Below, piece by piece: positions 47,191 through 56,456 of a stretch of 64,000 nucleotides of DNA. Source of the DNA: Marinobacter nanhaiticus D15-8W (lineage in GTDB: Bacteria; Pseudomonadota; Gammaproteobacteria; Pseudomonadales; Oleiphilaceae); NCBI RefSeq assembly GCF_036511935.1, contig NZ_AP028878.1, forward strand, positions 3,534,001-3,598,000. Direction: 5' to 3'. Position 1 is the first letter of the stretch. Each line of letters starts with the position of its first letter. The notes under the pieces were generated by a model. That model was not told where the DNA came from, did no database searches, and worked only from the letters and a program-made list of their open reading frames with translations. Made by a program: the position numbers and the translations under genes.

Positions 47191-48606
47191 TCAGGCCGCC
47201 CGACGCATCTGCGCGTCGACCAACTCTCCCAGGGTACGCACAGCCCGCTCGATCCGCTCGTTCCAGGGGTTTGCGCAGTTCAGCCGGATATAGTCTTCGT
47301 ACTTATCCGTGGTCGAGAACATCCTGCCTGGGGCCACGTTGATGCCGTGTGTCCGGGCGTCCTGAAAGACCTGCGTACCGGACACCCGGTTGGGCAACTG
47401 GACCCAGAGCACAAATCCACCCATGGGCCGGCTGACGGCCGTGCCTTCGGGAAATTCCCGGGCAATGGCCGCACGCAGGCGACCCGTTGCTTCCCGGTAG
47501 CGCTGTCGGGCGGCACGCAGGTACCGGTCATAGCCGCCCTGCTCCAGGAAGTGGGCTACGGCGATCTGGGGAATGGATGCTGTGGCCAGGTTATTGAAGT
47601 ATTTCTGCTGGCTCAGTTCGGCAAAGCGCTTGCCAGGTACGACCCAACCCAGCCGCAAACCCGGCGAAACGGTCTTGGAGAACGACGAGCAATAGATGAC
47701 GTTGCCGGTCTCGTCGAAGGACTTTGCGGGCCGCGGACGCTCCCCCTCGTGAGGCAGGTCACCATAGATATCATCCTCGATCAGTGGCACGCCGGCCGTG
47801 TCCAGCAGGCGCACCAGGCGCTTCTTCTGCTCGTCCGGCATCTGCACCCCGAGCGGATTGCTGTGGTTCGCCACCACCACACACGCCTTGATCGGCCATT
47901 GTTCCAGGGCCAATTCCAACCCTTCCAGGCTCAGGCCTTCCAGCGGATGGGTGGGGATCTCCAGCGCCCGAAGCCCCACGACTTCCAATGCTTGCAGGAT
48001 ACCGGGGAAAGACGGCGACTCGACCGCGACAATATCGCCCGGCTGGGTCACCGCCCGCAGCGCCAGGATAATCGCCTCTTGGGCACCATTCGTTGCAATC
48101 ACGTCTTCATGGGTCGTGACTACGCCCAGGTTGGTCATGCGCTGGGCGATCTGGCGACGGAAGATTTCCTTGCCGGGAAAGGCATAATCCAGGGTTTCCA
48201 GGCCCTGACGCGCGGCCCACAGGGTCGCGTGCTGGATCTGGCGTAACGGCAGGAAATCCGCATGGGGCACGGCTGGCCCGAACGGCACCATATGTTTACG
48301 TTCGACCGAGCACAGGTCGAGCGCCATATCTCGCGCGGTGACCGGAGCCGGCTTGGCCTTGGGGCGCTGCATCACCGGGACCGGCGCGTCCTGGCGCGGC
48401 ATGCGGGCAAAATAGCCGCTGCGCTCGCGGGCTTCCAGGTAACCGCGGCTCTCCAGGGTCTGGTGGGCCTGGAGTACGGTGGAGATACTCACTCCGAATT
48501 GACGGCTAAGCACACGCACACCGGGCAATCGCTCGCCCTCGCGGTAGACGCCGTCATTGATGAGCTGTTGGATTTGGTCGGCAAGTTGCGCGTAGAGAAT
48601 GGTCAT
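47191..48606 (-). CDS. MocR-type regulator (GntR HTH fused to aminotransferase fold)
   Basis: 471 aa from ATG 48606, with GGAGGAGG eight bases upstream. The winged HTH (about 5-70) has RLPGVRVLSRQFGVSISTVL. The PLP domain has NGAQEAIILALRAVTQPGD, the aspartate in EDDIYGDL, and the Lys in CSSFSKTVSPGLRLGW. MocR proteins regulate neighbouring vitamin B6, taurine or amine genes. It is divergent from the 99-aa gene and phzF-like gene. Confidence 0.9.
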   Translation of the reverse strand: MTILYAQLADQIQQLINDGVYREGERLPGVRVLSRQFGVSISTVLQAHQTLESRGYLEARERSGYFARMPRQDAPVPVMQRPKAKPAPVTARDMALDLCSVERKHMVPFGPAVPHADFLPLRQIQHATLWAARQGLETLDYAFPGKEIFRRQIAQRMTNLGVVTTHEDVIATNGAQEAIILALRAVTQPGDIVAVESPSFPGILQALEVVGLRALEIPTHPLEGLSLEGLELALEQWPIKACVVVANHSNPLGVQMPDEQKKRLVRLLDTAGVPLIEDDIYGDLPHEGERPRPAKSFDETGNVIYCSSFSKTVSPGLRLGWVVPGKRFAELSQQKYFNNLATASIPQIAVAHFLEQGGYDRYLRAARQRYREATGRLRAAIAREFPEGTAVSRPMGGFVLWVQLPNRVSGTQVFQDARTHGINVAPGRMFSTTDKYEDYIRLNCANPWNERIERAVRTLGELVDAQMRRAA

Positions 48607-48699
48607 GGTGTTTTCCTCCTCCATCCCTGGACTGGCCTTATGGTCTCGGGAAACCGGCTAGCTCCCTATCTTATCCTCCCAGAAATACCGTTTCTCCGG

Positions 48700-48769
48700 G
48701 CGGTACAGATACGCGGTTAAACAGGCAGTACAGATGCGAGAGGAAACACGCTGTACCGGTTCAATTATA
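48700..48769. promoter_or_regulatory. MocR/phzF intergenic operator region
   Basis: GGTACAGATACG (48702-48713) and AGTACAGATGCG (48727-48738) are direct repeats 25 bases apart; CTGTACCGG at 48751-48759 is the inverse. On the minus strand TATAAT (48764-48769) would start the regulator transcript inside these repeats, a layout suited to autoregulation by a MocR protein. Confidence 0.5.
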
Positions 48770-48844
48770 GCTGAGCTGAATCTGTGATGGTTATGGGCGA
48801 GGACCCAGAATGGCTACATCGCTCACTCGATGAGGAGAAACGCC

Positions 48845-49144
48845 ATGAATCCCCCGATCCGGTTCAAGCGGAACAACGCCTTAGGGCGTCCGCGTAACGA
48901 CGTGCTAGACCTCTACAATAGCTGCGTTAAACCTGATGGCAAGCGTGCCGAAAGCGTCATCTGCCAATTGGCAGCCATGGGGTACCATGAATCCCATCCT
49001 GAGCCGGAGCATTGGGTGCTGAGCCGTGCCAGCGTGAAGGTCCATATCTACAGTGAGCAGGAATTATCGGCGTTTGCCATCCATGTCGGTGCCATGGCGG
49101 CCTCGCCCTGCGTAACACAACGCCCTATGGAGGACATATCATGA
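48845..49144 (+). CDS. Small conserved protein upstream of phzF-like gene, 99 aa
   Basis: ATG 48845 with GAGGAGAAA upstream. Basic N-terminus (RFKRNNALGRPRNDVLDLYN), then GYHESHPEPEHWVLSRASVK. No family recognised. Its stop overlaps the start of the phzF-like gene (ATGA), so the two are coupled. Confidence 0.55.
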   Translation: MNPPIRFKRNNALGRPRNDVLDLYNSCVKPDGKRAESVICQLAAMGYHESHPEPEHWVLSRASVKVHIYSEQELSAFAIHVGAMAASPCVTQRPMEDIS

Positions 49145-49965
49145 CGACCGTCGCGTTAAACCAAGCCCTGCCCCTATACCAGGTGGATGCCTTTGCAACC
49201 CGTCCCTTCACCGGTAATCCCGCGGCAGTGATGCCGTTGGAGGAATGGCTGGAAGACGACCTGATGCAGGCCATCGCATTGGAGAACAACCTTTCCGAAA
49301 CCGCCTTTTTTGTGCGCGAACCGGAACAGGCCGAGGATGACTTCCATATTCGTTGGTTTACGCCGGAAGTCGAGGTCCCTCTTTGCGGCCATGCAACCCT
49401 TGCTTCAGCCTGGGTCATCTTTAATAAATTGGGCTGGGGACAGGAACACGTCCGGTTTCGGTCAAAAAGTGGATCTCTCGGCGTACGTCAACTGGAGAAT
49501 GGATGGCTGGAATTAGATTTCCCCAGGTTAGCCTTCGAGCCGAGGGAGACGCCCAAAGCTATTCTTGAGGGCATTCCGGAAGCCCCTGAAAACGCGTTCT
49601 ACGTTGCCTCCGATACGAACTACATGCTTGTTTTCCAGAACGAGACCCAGGTCCGTTCGTTGCGACCGGACATGAAAGCGCTCAAGACATTGGGTAACCT
49701 GGGCGTCATCGTGACGGCGCCCGGCGATAACGGCGACTTTGTCAGCCGCTACTTCGCGCCAGGCGGCGGCATCGACGAAGACCCCGTGACGGGTTCGATC
49801 CACAGCATTCTTACCCCCTACTGGGCCGAGCGTCTGGGCAAGTCAAAACTTCAGGCCCACCAGGTGTCTTCCCGCGGCGGCGAACTGCGCTGCGAACTGC
49901 ATGGAGATCGCGTCCACATTGCGGGCCAGGCGGTCCCCTTTATGGAAGGTCAGGTCAAACTCTGA
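49141..49965 (+). CDS. PhzF-family isomerase/epimerase
   Basis: 274 aa. Family motifs: QVDAFATRPFTGNPAAVMPL, NNLSETAFFVR (catalytic Glu), PLCGHATLASAW, RYFAPGGGIDEDPVTGSIHS. The two-domain diaminopimelate-epimerase-like fold is complete. No phenazine genes are near, so it is likely a general isomerase of unknown substrate. Confidence 0.9.
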   Translation: MTTVALNQALPLYQVDAFATRPFTGNPAAVMPLEEWLEDDLMQAIALENNLSETAFFVREPEQAEDDFHIRWFTPEVEVPLCGHATLASAWVIFNKLGWGQEHVRFRSKSGSLGVRQLENGWLELDFPRLAFEPRETPKAILEGIPEAPENAFYVASDTNYMLVFQNETQVRSLRPDMKALKTLGNLGVIVTAPGDNGDFVSRYFAPGGGIDEDPVTGSIHSILTPYWAERLGKSKLQAHQVSSRGGELRCELHGDRVHIAGQAVPFMEGQVKL

Positions 49966-49972
49966 AGGCGAC

Positions 49973-50908
49973 TCAAACTCTAGAGGCGACCCCCGCGGCG
50001 GACGGATGAGGCTGCAACACGGCTGAGTCCGGACGCCGATCGTTCACCGGGCTTACCCCGAAATAGCGCTTATAGTCTCGGCTGAACTGGTGGACGCTGC
50101 GGTAGCCGGTTTCAGAAGCGGCCTGGTTGACGTTCAGGTCGTCGTGGCTGAGTAGCATGCGCGCCTTGAGCAGCCGCAGCCGCTTGACGTATTGCAGCGG
50201 AGAAGATTGCGTGATCTGCTTGAAATGCTGGTGAAAGGTCGACGGACTCATATTGGCTTCCCGTGCAAGGTCATCGACAGACAGCTCGCCGGTAAAATCC
50301 CGGTGCATCTGGGTCAGCACCCGTACAATACGGGAGTAATTGCCCTGGTTGAGGATCAGAGCCCGAAGCGCAGGCCCCTGCTCCCCCTTGAGCGCTTCGT
50401 AGATGACCTCACGTACACGCTGCCGGCCCACGATCCGCATGTCCTGTGGATCATGCAACGCCCTCAGCAGGCGGATGACCGCTTCGTGCATACTGCCGGT
50501 CATGGCGACGGAATCCATCGGCCTTGGCGCGTCCTGGCCCTCTTTGCGCGGTGCGGCGCCGCTCTCCACGACCAGTTCCCCCAATACCGCCGGATCGATT
50601 CGTACCGATAACCCGAGCAATGGCTCTTCAGCCGACGCGAAAGTCTCGCATTCGAACGGCAGGGGGAGCGTCTGCACCAGGTACTGCCCAGCGTTGTAGT
50701 GAATCTCGCGTTCGCCGAGATAGCCGATTTTCCGCCCTTGGGCAATGATGATCAGGCTCGGCTCGTAGAGGATCGGCGTGCGCCCCACCGCTTCGTTGCA
50801 GCAGATCAGCTTTACCCCGCTCAACGGCGTTTCGGAGAATCCGTCACAGGGATCCAAAGGCTGGATCAGCTCCTGCATGGCCGGCGATCTAAAGCTGTCA
50901 GTGTTCAT
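49973..50908 (-). CDS. AraC-family regulator with AraC_N domain
   Basis: 311 aa from ATG 50908, with GGAGAAGG before it. The N-terminal domain (AraC_N type; GVKLICCNEAVGRTPILYEP, PSLIIIAQGRKIGYLG) binds an unknown ligand. The double HTH has MSPSTFHQHFKQITQSSPLQ and ETGYRSVHQFSRDYKRYFGV. It is divergent from the zinc alcohol dehydrogenase gene, its likely target, as in many bacteria. Confidence 0.9.
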   Translation of the reverse strand: MNTDSFRSPAMQELIQPLDPCDGFSETPLSGVKLICCNEAVGRTPILYEPSLIIIAQGRKIGYLGEREIHYNAGQYLVQTLPLPFECETFASAEEPLLGLSVRIDPAVLGELVVESGAAPRKEGQDAPRPMDSVAMTGSMHEAVIRLLRALHDPQDMRIVGRQRVREVIYEALKGEQGPALRALILNQGNYSRIVRVLTQMHRDFTGELSVDDLAREANMSPSTFHQHFKQITQSSPLQYVKRLRLLKARMLLSHDDLNVNQAASETGYRSVHQFSRDYKRYFGVSPVNDRRPDSAVLQPHPSAAGVASRV

Positions 50909-51111
50909 GCCTTCTCCCGCAAGACGATAACTCATACCGTCATTATGCCTGTCTCAGAACGATTCGTATCAGCACAGGCGACGATTTCGGAGGAATGGGC
51001 AAAAACGATGAAGGATTGTTGATGGCCGATGCGGCGCTGAACTCCCAAACTGGCTTCACCAGCGGCAAACCCGTTGATATCGCGTTTTTACAGAGCGCGT
51101 TCTTAACTCAC

Positions 51112-51142
51112 CGTTTTTGAAGACAGGCGTTTTTGAAGACAG
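51112..51142. repeat. 16-bp-period tandem duplication before the alcohol dehydrogenase
   Basis: CGTTTTTGAAGACAG occurs twice (51112-51126, 51128-51142), 20 bases upstream of the dehydrogenase start. It may be the binding site of the divergent AraC protein, whose family uses direct repeats, or a recent slippage duplication. Confidence 0.55.
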
Positions 51143-51161
51143 AAGGGAGGTCACCCAACCA

Positions 51162-52217
51162 ATGGCAAGCGCTAAGGGTTACGCAGCACAGAACGAAACC
51201 TCGGGCCTGGCTCCGATCAGCTTTGACCGCCGTACTCCGCGGCCCGACGATGTTTCCATCGAAATCGACTACTGTGGTGTCTGCCATACGGACATCCACT
51301 TCGTCCAAAACGACTGGGGCGTGACCGAATATCCCGTCGTACCGGGTCATGAGATCATAGGCCGCGTCACCGCTGTCGGCAGCGACGTCAAGAACTTCAA
51401 GGAAGGCGACGTCGTGGGCGTTGGCTGCATGGTCGATTCCTGCCGCTCGTGCAAGGCCTGCGAAGCCGGACTTGAGCAGTACTGTATCGAGGGTATGACG
51501 GCAACCTACAACGGCGAGGACCGTCACGACGGAACGATCACCTTCGGCGGCTACTCCGACAAGGTCGTCGTCAGCGAGCGGTTCGTGGTGAAGGTACCCG
51601 AGAAACTCGATCCAGCGGCTGCGGCGCCCATCCTCTGTGCAGGCATCACCACCTATTCACCGCTGCGTCACTATGGCGTGAAAGCCGGCGACAAGGTCGG
51701 CGTGATCGGCATGGGTGGTCTTGGCCATATGGGCGTGAAATTCGCCAAGGCCCTCGGCGCGGAAGTGACCATCTTCACCCGTTCCGAGAGCAAGGTCGGC
51801 GAGGCGAAGAAGCAGGGTGCGGATCACGTGGTCATTTCCACGGATGAGAGTCAGATGGAAGCCGCCGCGGAAAGCTTCGACTTCATGCTCGACACCGTTC
51901 CGGTCCAGCACGACCTCAACCCGTATCTCAATTGCCTGAAAGTCGACGGCACCCATGTCATCGTTGGCCTGCTGGAGCCGGTGGACCCCGCCCTGGAAGC
52001 CGGCAACCTGGTGTTCAAGCGTCGCGTGCTGGCAGGGTCATTGATCGGCGGTATGCCGGAAACCCAGGAGGTGCTGGATTTCTGTGCCGAGCACGACATC
52101 AGCTGCGATATCGAAATGCTCGACATGAAGAACATCAACACAGCGTACGAGCGCATGAAGAAAGGCGATGTGAAATACCGCTTCGTGATCGATATGAAGA
52201 CATTGAAAGACGACTGA
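51162..52217 (+). CDS. Zinc-dependent alcohol dehydrogenase (CAD/YahK-like)
   Basis: 351 aa from ATG 51162 with GGGAGG upstream. Catalytic zinc ligands: DYCGVCHTD and PGHEIIGRV; structural zinc Cys in GCMVDSCRSCKACEAGLEQY; Rossmann GVIGMGGLGHMG. The type (DVVGVG, NADPH) fits aldehyde reductases such as YahK. Probably reduces aldehydes to alcohols. Confidence 0.92.
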   Translation: MASAKGYAAQNETSGLAPISFDRRTPRPDDVSIEIDYCGVCHTDIHFVQNDWGVTEYPVVPGHEIIGRVTAVGSDVKNFKEGDVVGVGCMVDSCRSCKACEAGLEQYCIEGMTATYNGEDRHDGTITFGGYSDKVVVSERFVVKVPEKLDPAAAAPILCAGITTYSPLRHYGVKAGDKVGVIGMGGLGHMGVKFAKALGAEVTIFTRSESKVGEAKKQGADHVVISTDESQMEAAAESFDFMLDTVPVQHDLNPYLNCLKVDGTHVIVGLLEPVDPALEAGNLVFKRRVLAGSLIGGMPETQEVLDFCAEHDISCDIEMLDMKNINTAYERMKKGDVKYRFVIDMKTLKDD

Positions 52218-52245
52218 GCCCGTCGCCCGAAGCAGCCTGCCGCCG

Positions 52246-54021
52246 TCATTCGTTGGCGGTGGACAGGCTGGCCTCTCCCACCACCCGGTTGCGGCCGAGT
52301 GCCTTGGCCTTGTAGAGACAGCGGTCGGCGTTGCGCATGAGGTGATCAAAGACGGCGTCCAGGGGTTCCGCCCCTCGATCCCCGAACCACGTCGCGCAGC
52401 CGATGCTGACCGTGACCCAATCCATCGGTGAATGCTCATGTGGTACGGCGAGGTCGTACACTGCAGATCGAACCCTTTCAGCCATCTCAAGCGCTTCGGC
52501 TTCATCATGTCCCGGCAGCAGGATAGCAAACTCTTCACCGCCCAACCGCGCTGACAACTCGCCCGCGCGGGCACACTGCTGACGAAAAACCTCCGCCAGA
52601 CGTACCAGGCAACGGTCCCCTTTGGAATGCCCGTATTGATCGTTGTAGGCCTTGAAGAAATCCACATCGATCATCAATACCGAAAGCGGTTCTCCGGTAC
52701 GCTGGATACGCCGTCCCTCGGTGTCGCGAACCTCATTGAAATAGCGTCGGTTGGCGAGGCCGGTCAATGGGTCCGTGCGTGACAGTCGATAGAGTTCACG
52801 ACGGCTATTCTCCAGTTCATGCTGGTTTTCCCAGCGCTCGATCACCTTGAACAGCACTTCGGCAGCCATACGTACCAACCGCTCTTCCAACGGCGTATAG
52901 GTGCGAGCCTTCGGCTCGTGGAAGGTCAGCAGGTAACGTTCGCTGTCCACCACACGGGTACACACCAGGCCGTGTGGTGACCAGGGCGTATCGCCCACGT
53001 ACCAGCCCTGGGCCCAGGACAGGTTGTGTAGCACCCGGCTATCGGGAAAGGCACGTGTATCCGTCGAAACTGGCCAGCAATAACGCCACTCCCAGTCGCC
53101 CGCCTCATGGCAAACCGCAATGCCAACAGCCGAGGCCTCGATCAGTTTCCCGCAACGAGCGAGTGCATCGACCATTGCGCTGTGCTGCGATTCATAGGGG
53201 ACATCAATCAGGCTGACCGACAGACGCGACAGGGACTCGAGCACTTCATTGATCTGCCGCATTTCCTGCGTCCGTTCGCGAACCCGCTCATCCAACATGT
53301 CCCGTTCGCGGGAAAGTGTTTTGACCGCCTGGTCACGCTCCTCGCTGAACCGCGCGATTCCATCTCTCAACGTGTTGAAACCATCCACCATCAGGTCGAT
53401 CTCGTCTTCCCAATGGCGCTGCCTGCGACCCAGTTCAAGGGGTGGGTTGCGCCGCCCGGGTGTGAGCTGTCGGCTGTAATCGTCAATAGCGCGTAAAGGC
53501 CTGTTGAGTCCGGCAAATATAATGCGGTAAGTGATGAAGCTGACAACCAGCGCGAACAGGACAAACTCGATAAAACCCGGAACAATGGCGCTGACGATCT
53601 CGCGACGGATGTAGTCATTGTCATACCAGACCTGTAATTCGCCCAGTACCTCGCCAGGCTCCGTCGGGTGAGGTATCGGGAGACGAACATCCGGCCTACG
53701 ATTGGCAACCTCCGGTCCCGCAGAAAACGCCATCCCGGTTGCGGCCTGGACTCGCGCTTCGGCGATCTCCGGATAAGCCGCCATCAGGTCTACCTGACGC
53801 TGCAGCGCGTTGGCTTCCAGATCCCATATTCCCACCATCAGCAAGGGCACGTGCCCCAGGGCGAAGGTTGAAGTCAGGGCCTCCACTCGCTGCTGTTCTT
53901 TCTGGTAGGTGTACCAGGAATGAGCCGCCCCGATCACCAGAGCAAGGACCGCCGCCGCAACGATAACGTTACGTAGCACAGTCCTGGCTATGGAATGGAA
54001 TGGCCGGGTGACAACGCGCAT
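52246..54021 (-). CDS. Membrane-bound diguanylate cyclase with periplasmic sensor
   Basis: 591 aa. TM helix about 15-36, periplasmic region 37-150, second TM 150-172, HAMP-like segment about 172-235, coiled coil, GAF-like domain about 265-395, and a GGDEF domain (about 410-580) with LGGEEFAILLPG at the active site. The I-site position reads RAGE rather than RxxD, so product inhibition may be absent. It starts on the stop codon of the periplasmic binding protein (TAATG). Confidence 0.9.
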   Translation of the reverse strand: MRVVTRPFHSIARTVLRNVIVAAAVLALVIGAAHSWYTYQKEQQRVEALTSTFALGHVPLLMVGIWDLEANALQRQVDLMAAYPEIAEARVQAATGMAFSAGPEVANRRPDVRLPIPHPTEPGEVLGELQVWYDNDYIRREIVSAIVPGFIEFVLFALVVSFITYRIIFAGLNRPLRAIDDYSRQLTPGRRNPPLELGRRQRHWEDEIDLMVDGFNTLRDGIARFSEERDQAVKTLSRERDMLDERVRERTQEMRQINEVLESLSRLSVSLIDVPYESQHSAMVDALARCGKLIEASAVGIAVCHEAGDWEWRYCWPVSTDTRAFPDSRVLHNLSWAQGWYVGDTPWSPHGLVCTRVVDSERYLLTFHEPKARTYTPLEERLVRMAAEVLFKVIERWENQHELENSRRELYRLSRTDPLTGLANRRYFNEVRDTEGRRIQRTGEPLSVLMIDVDFFKAYNDQYGHSKGDRCLVRLAEVFRQQCARAGELSARLGGEEFAILLPGHDEAEALEMAERVRSAVYDLAVPHEHSPMDWVTVSIGCATWFGDRGAEPLDAVFDHLMRNADRCLYKAKALGRNRVVGEASLSTANE

Positions 54022-55106
54022 TAAGGCTCCAGCAGCTGTCCGAATTCGAAGTTGTAACGCTTCAGGGATGGATTGAGGATCTTACTGAAACGGCTGAAAT
54101 CCATATTCGGTACACCGTTACCGAACCGTTCCAGGTATTGCCTGGCCTTCGATGAGTCGAACAGGGTAAACATCGGGCGCTCAAGTTCGACACCTTCTTC
54201 GGCAAAATCTCGGCCGTGGTGATAATCGTAGAGCAGCACCAGTGACCAGCCACCCGCCATGAAGTGCCCACCGGCCAGGGCGGTCAAACGTCCATCGATT
54301 AGACTATTCATGGCTGCCGCCGACGAATTGATTCCCGAGAACAATACGTCCTCACCGGGCTTGCGCGAGCGCAGCGCGTCCATCGCGCCAAAGGCGATCA
54401 GGTCGCTTCCACTCCAGACCAGTCGAGCCTCCGGATACCTCACGTAGAGTTGCCGGGCCTTGAATTCGGCAACGTCCCGCCGCCAGTCGGCATGAACCAT
54501 TTGGTCAAGCACCACATCACCGGCTTCGTCGATGGCTTGCATCAGACCTTCATTGCGGCGGACTGACGTGTCCGTTGAGCGATCTCCGGAAAGCGCAAGC
54601 ATATGAATCTTTCCATCGGAAGCGGCCAGTCCTTTTTTCCACCCCGCTTCAATCAGCGTCTGGGCTGTAAGGTAACCCGCGTCTTCTGCCCGTGGCGTCA
54701 AGGAACCCAGCAGACGCGGTAGCTTTTTCCGTGGAGCGCCATAGAGTTCACGCTCCTCTGGCCTCAGCCCGCTGAACGCCAGGAAGACCGGAATATCGGC
54801 GGCGTCAGCCAATTTCATTTGTGCAGCAAATGTTCGCTTCTCCACCGAAAACAGCAGGTAGTCCGGCCGCAGATCTTTCGGACGGAGAGTCACTGCTTCG
54901 GTCAGCTCAATCTGTTGGATCAGGTCGCGATTGGCATAGAGGATTTCCAGCTCGATACCCAGACTTGACGCGACAGCACGCATCCCCTGGGCCGCATCCC
55001 GCCAATAGGGCTCATCTGCATGACCCGGATTGATAAAAGTGACGGAAAACGCCCAGGACACCACGGGGAACAGGCTAAGAAGTAATATCAGACCGGTGCG
55101 AAACAC
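54021..55106 (-). CDS. Periplasmic binding protein paired with a diguanylate cyclase
   Basis: 361 aa from GTG 55106 with AGGA seven bases upstream; the resulting N-terminus is a signal peptide (RTGLILLLSLFPVVSWA). Type-1 periplasmic-binding pattern: VTFINPGHADEPYWRDAAQG, LALSGDRSTDTSVRRNEGLM, LVWSGSDLIAFGAMDALRSR and VLFSGINSSAAAM. No permease or ATPase is adjacent. It is likely the ligand receptor for the cyclase encoded next, as in NspS/MbaA. Confidence 0.85.
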   Translation of the reverse strand: MFRTGLILLLSLFPVVSWAFSVTFINPGHADEPYWRDAAQGMRAVASSLGIELEILYANRDLIQQIELTEAVTLRPKDLRPDYLLFSVEKRTFAAQMKLADAADIPVFLAFSGLRPEERELYGAPRKKLPRLLGSLTPRAEDAGYLTAQTLIEAGWKKGLAASDGKIHMLALSGDRSTDTSVRRNEGLMQAIDEAGDVVLDQMVHADWRRDVAEFKARQLYVRYPEARLVWSGSDLIAFGAMDALRSRKPGEDVLFSGINSSAAAMNSLIDGRLTALAGGHFMAGGWSLVLLYDYHHGRDFAEEGVELERPMFTLFDSSKARQYLERFGNGVPNMDFSRFSKILNPSLKRYNFEFGQLLEP

Positions 55107-55143
55107 GGCAACATCCTGTAAGCAGTGCAAAAAATCGCCGCCG

Positions 55144-55149
55144 ATTATA
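55144..55149 (-). promoter_or_regulatory. TATAAT -10 box for the binding protein/cyclase operon
   Basis: A perfect TATAAT on the minus strand lies 38 bases upstream of the GTG start; the -35 region is poor (TAGCGA at 17 bases). Confidence 0.4.
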
Positions 55150-55262
55150 AAGTGCAACCGTCGCGCTCGCTATTTTCTGAAAGTTCAATTCACAAATGTT
55201 TATTGTTCAGGCGGCAGTTCCCGTACCCATATCTACCGAAACTGAGCTTGCGGGGCCATGCT

Positions 55263-56225
55263 TCATGAATGGGAAGCCGGAGGATCGACCTTCCAGGGAA
55301 TAGGTGGAGGCATTAAACGCTCCCCCTCGTAGGCGGGCACGCTCCCAAAGCGATCACTACCCTGCTCCCACTCCCGTTGGGCTTGCGCGATCTCGCTCTT
55401 GCTGTAGCCGACGAAATTCCACCACATCAGGATCTCGTCCTCCACCGGCTCTCCGCCTAAAAGTATGGCGCGACCACCCGGCGGTGCGTGGAACTCGACA
55501 TCACTGCGGCCCGTACCGAAATAGGCCAACTCGTTAGTGCGGAATGTTTCGCCGCCAATATCGAAGGTTCCTTCCAACGGCAGCAGACCGTACTCGTAAT
55601 CCGTCCGGAGCGGAATGCGCATGGCCCCCCCGTTGCGATGGGCCAGGTCGATACCGATCAACGGCGAGAACGCGAGTGTGGGCGCATTATGGTCTCGGAA
55701 GTGGCCCATCAGTAGGGTCATATCGGCACCCTGCTCTTCCCACCTTGGCAGGTAGGGATAGTGGTCGAAGCGGGGCGCAGTCTCGCGGTCGGCATAAGGC
55801 AGGGCGATCCAGAGCTGGGCAGCATGGAGCTGCCCCGAAGCCTCCACCGATTCCTCCGTATGGCAGATGCCGTTACCGGCAGTCATCAGGTTGACCTCGC
55901 CGGGGCGGATCACCTGTTCGGAGCCCAGGCTGTCCCGGTGTAGCACTTCGCCGGCAATCATCCAGGTAAATGTCTGCAGGCCGATGTGTGGATGAGGTCC
56001 CACCCGCATGCCGCGCGAATTGCCACGAAAGACCACCGGACCGGCATGATCCAGGAAACACCAGGCGCCAATGGTGCGTCGCCCGCGGGTGGGCAGCGCC
56101 CGGGCCACTGGAATGCCGCCGACATCCGTCTTTCGCGCCTCCACGTGTTGGACCAGCCGTTTACCGCTGACGACCGGACAGTCCCGGGAAGACGAAAGCG
56201 AGGAATTCGAATCCGTATTGCTCAT
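55263..56225 (-). CDS. Pirin-family protein
   Basis: 320 aa from ATG 56225 with GGAG six bases upstream. Cupin metal motif: RVGPHPHIGLQTFTWMIAGE and NLMTAGNGICHTEES give the conserved His/His/Glu set. Other family phrases: GAWCFLDHAG and LLGGEPVEDEILMWWNFVGY. Bacterial pirins can act as quercetinases or as regulators; which one is not clear here. Confidence 0.9.
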   Translation of the reverse strand: MSNTDSNSSLSSSRDCPVVSGKRLVQHVEARKTDVGGIPVARALPTRGRRTIGAWCFLDHAGPVVFRGNSRGMRVGPHPHIGLQTFTWMIAGEVLHRDSLGSEQVIRPGEVNLMTAGNGICHTEESVEASGQLHAAQLWIALPYADRETAPRFDHYPYLPRWEEQGADMTLLMGHFRDHNAPTLAFSPLIGIDLAHRNGGAMRIPLRTDYEYGLLPLEGTFDIGGETFRTNELAYFGTGRSDVEFHAPPGGRAILLGGEPVEDEILMWWNFVGYSKSEIAQAQREWEQGSDRFGSVPAYEGERLMPPPIPWKVDPPASHS

Positions 56226-56372
56226 GACAACTCCTTTGCCGTGCGGCGCCATGGAGATACAAGCCCGAGAAGATACTGCCAGCTCCCATGTCCTTGATTA
56301 TAACCACGTCCTTGATGCAAAAAGATATGCCGGAAAGACGTCGCCCGCCCAAAGCCGTATAATCCGCAGCCC

Positions 56373-56440
56373 AGAGAGTCGTCAACGCACAGAGAGTCGT
56401 CCACTCCTAGAGAGAGTCGTCAACTCCTGGAGAGCCATCA
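56373..56440. repeat. Tandem 18-20 bp repeats before the YhiN-like gene
   Basis: Three to four units beginning AGAGAGTCGTC at 56373, 56391 and 56411, with a degenerate unit (GAGAGCCATCAACC) from 56430, ending 17 bases before the start codon. Units vary by one or two bases. Could affect translation or be a variable-number repeat. Confidence 0.65.
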
Positions 56441-56456
56441 ACCCCGACGGAAACGC

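Noticed and set aside
47134..48246. A 370-codon open frame opposite the MocR gene
   Set aside because: The MocR frame has all family motifs; the opposite frame has skewed His/Arg/Gln-rich composition and no start signal.
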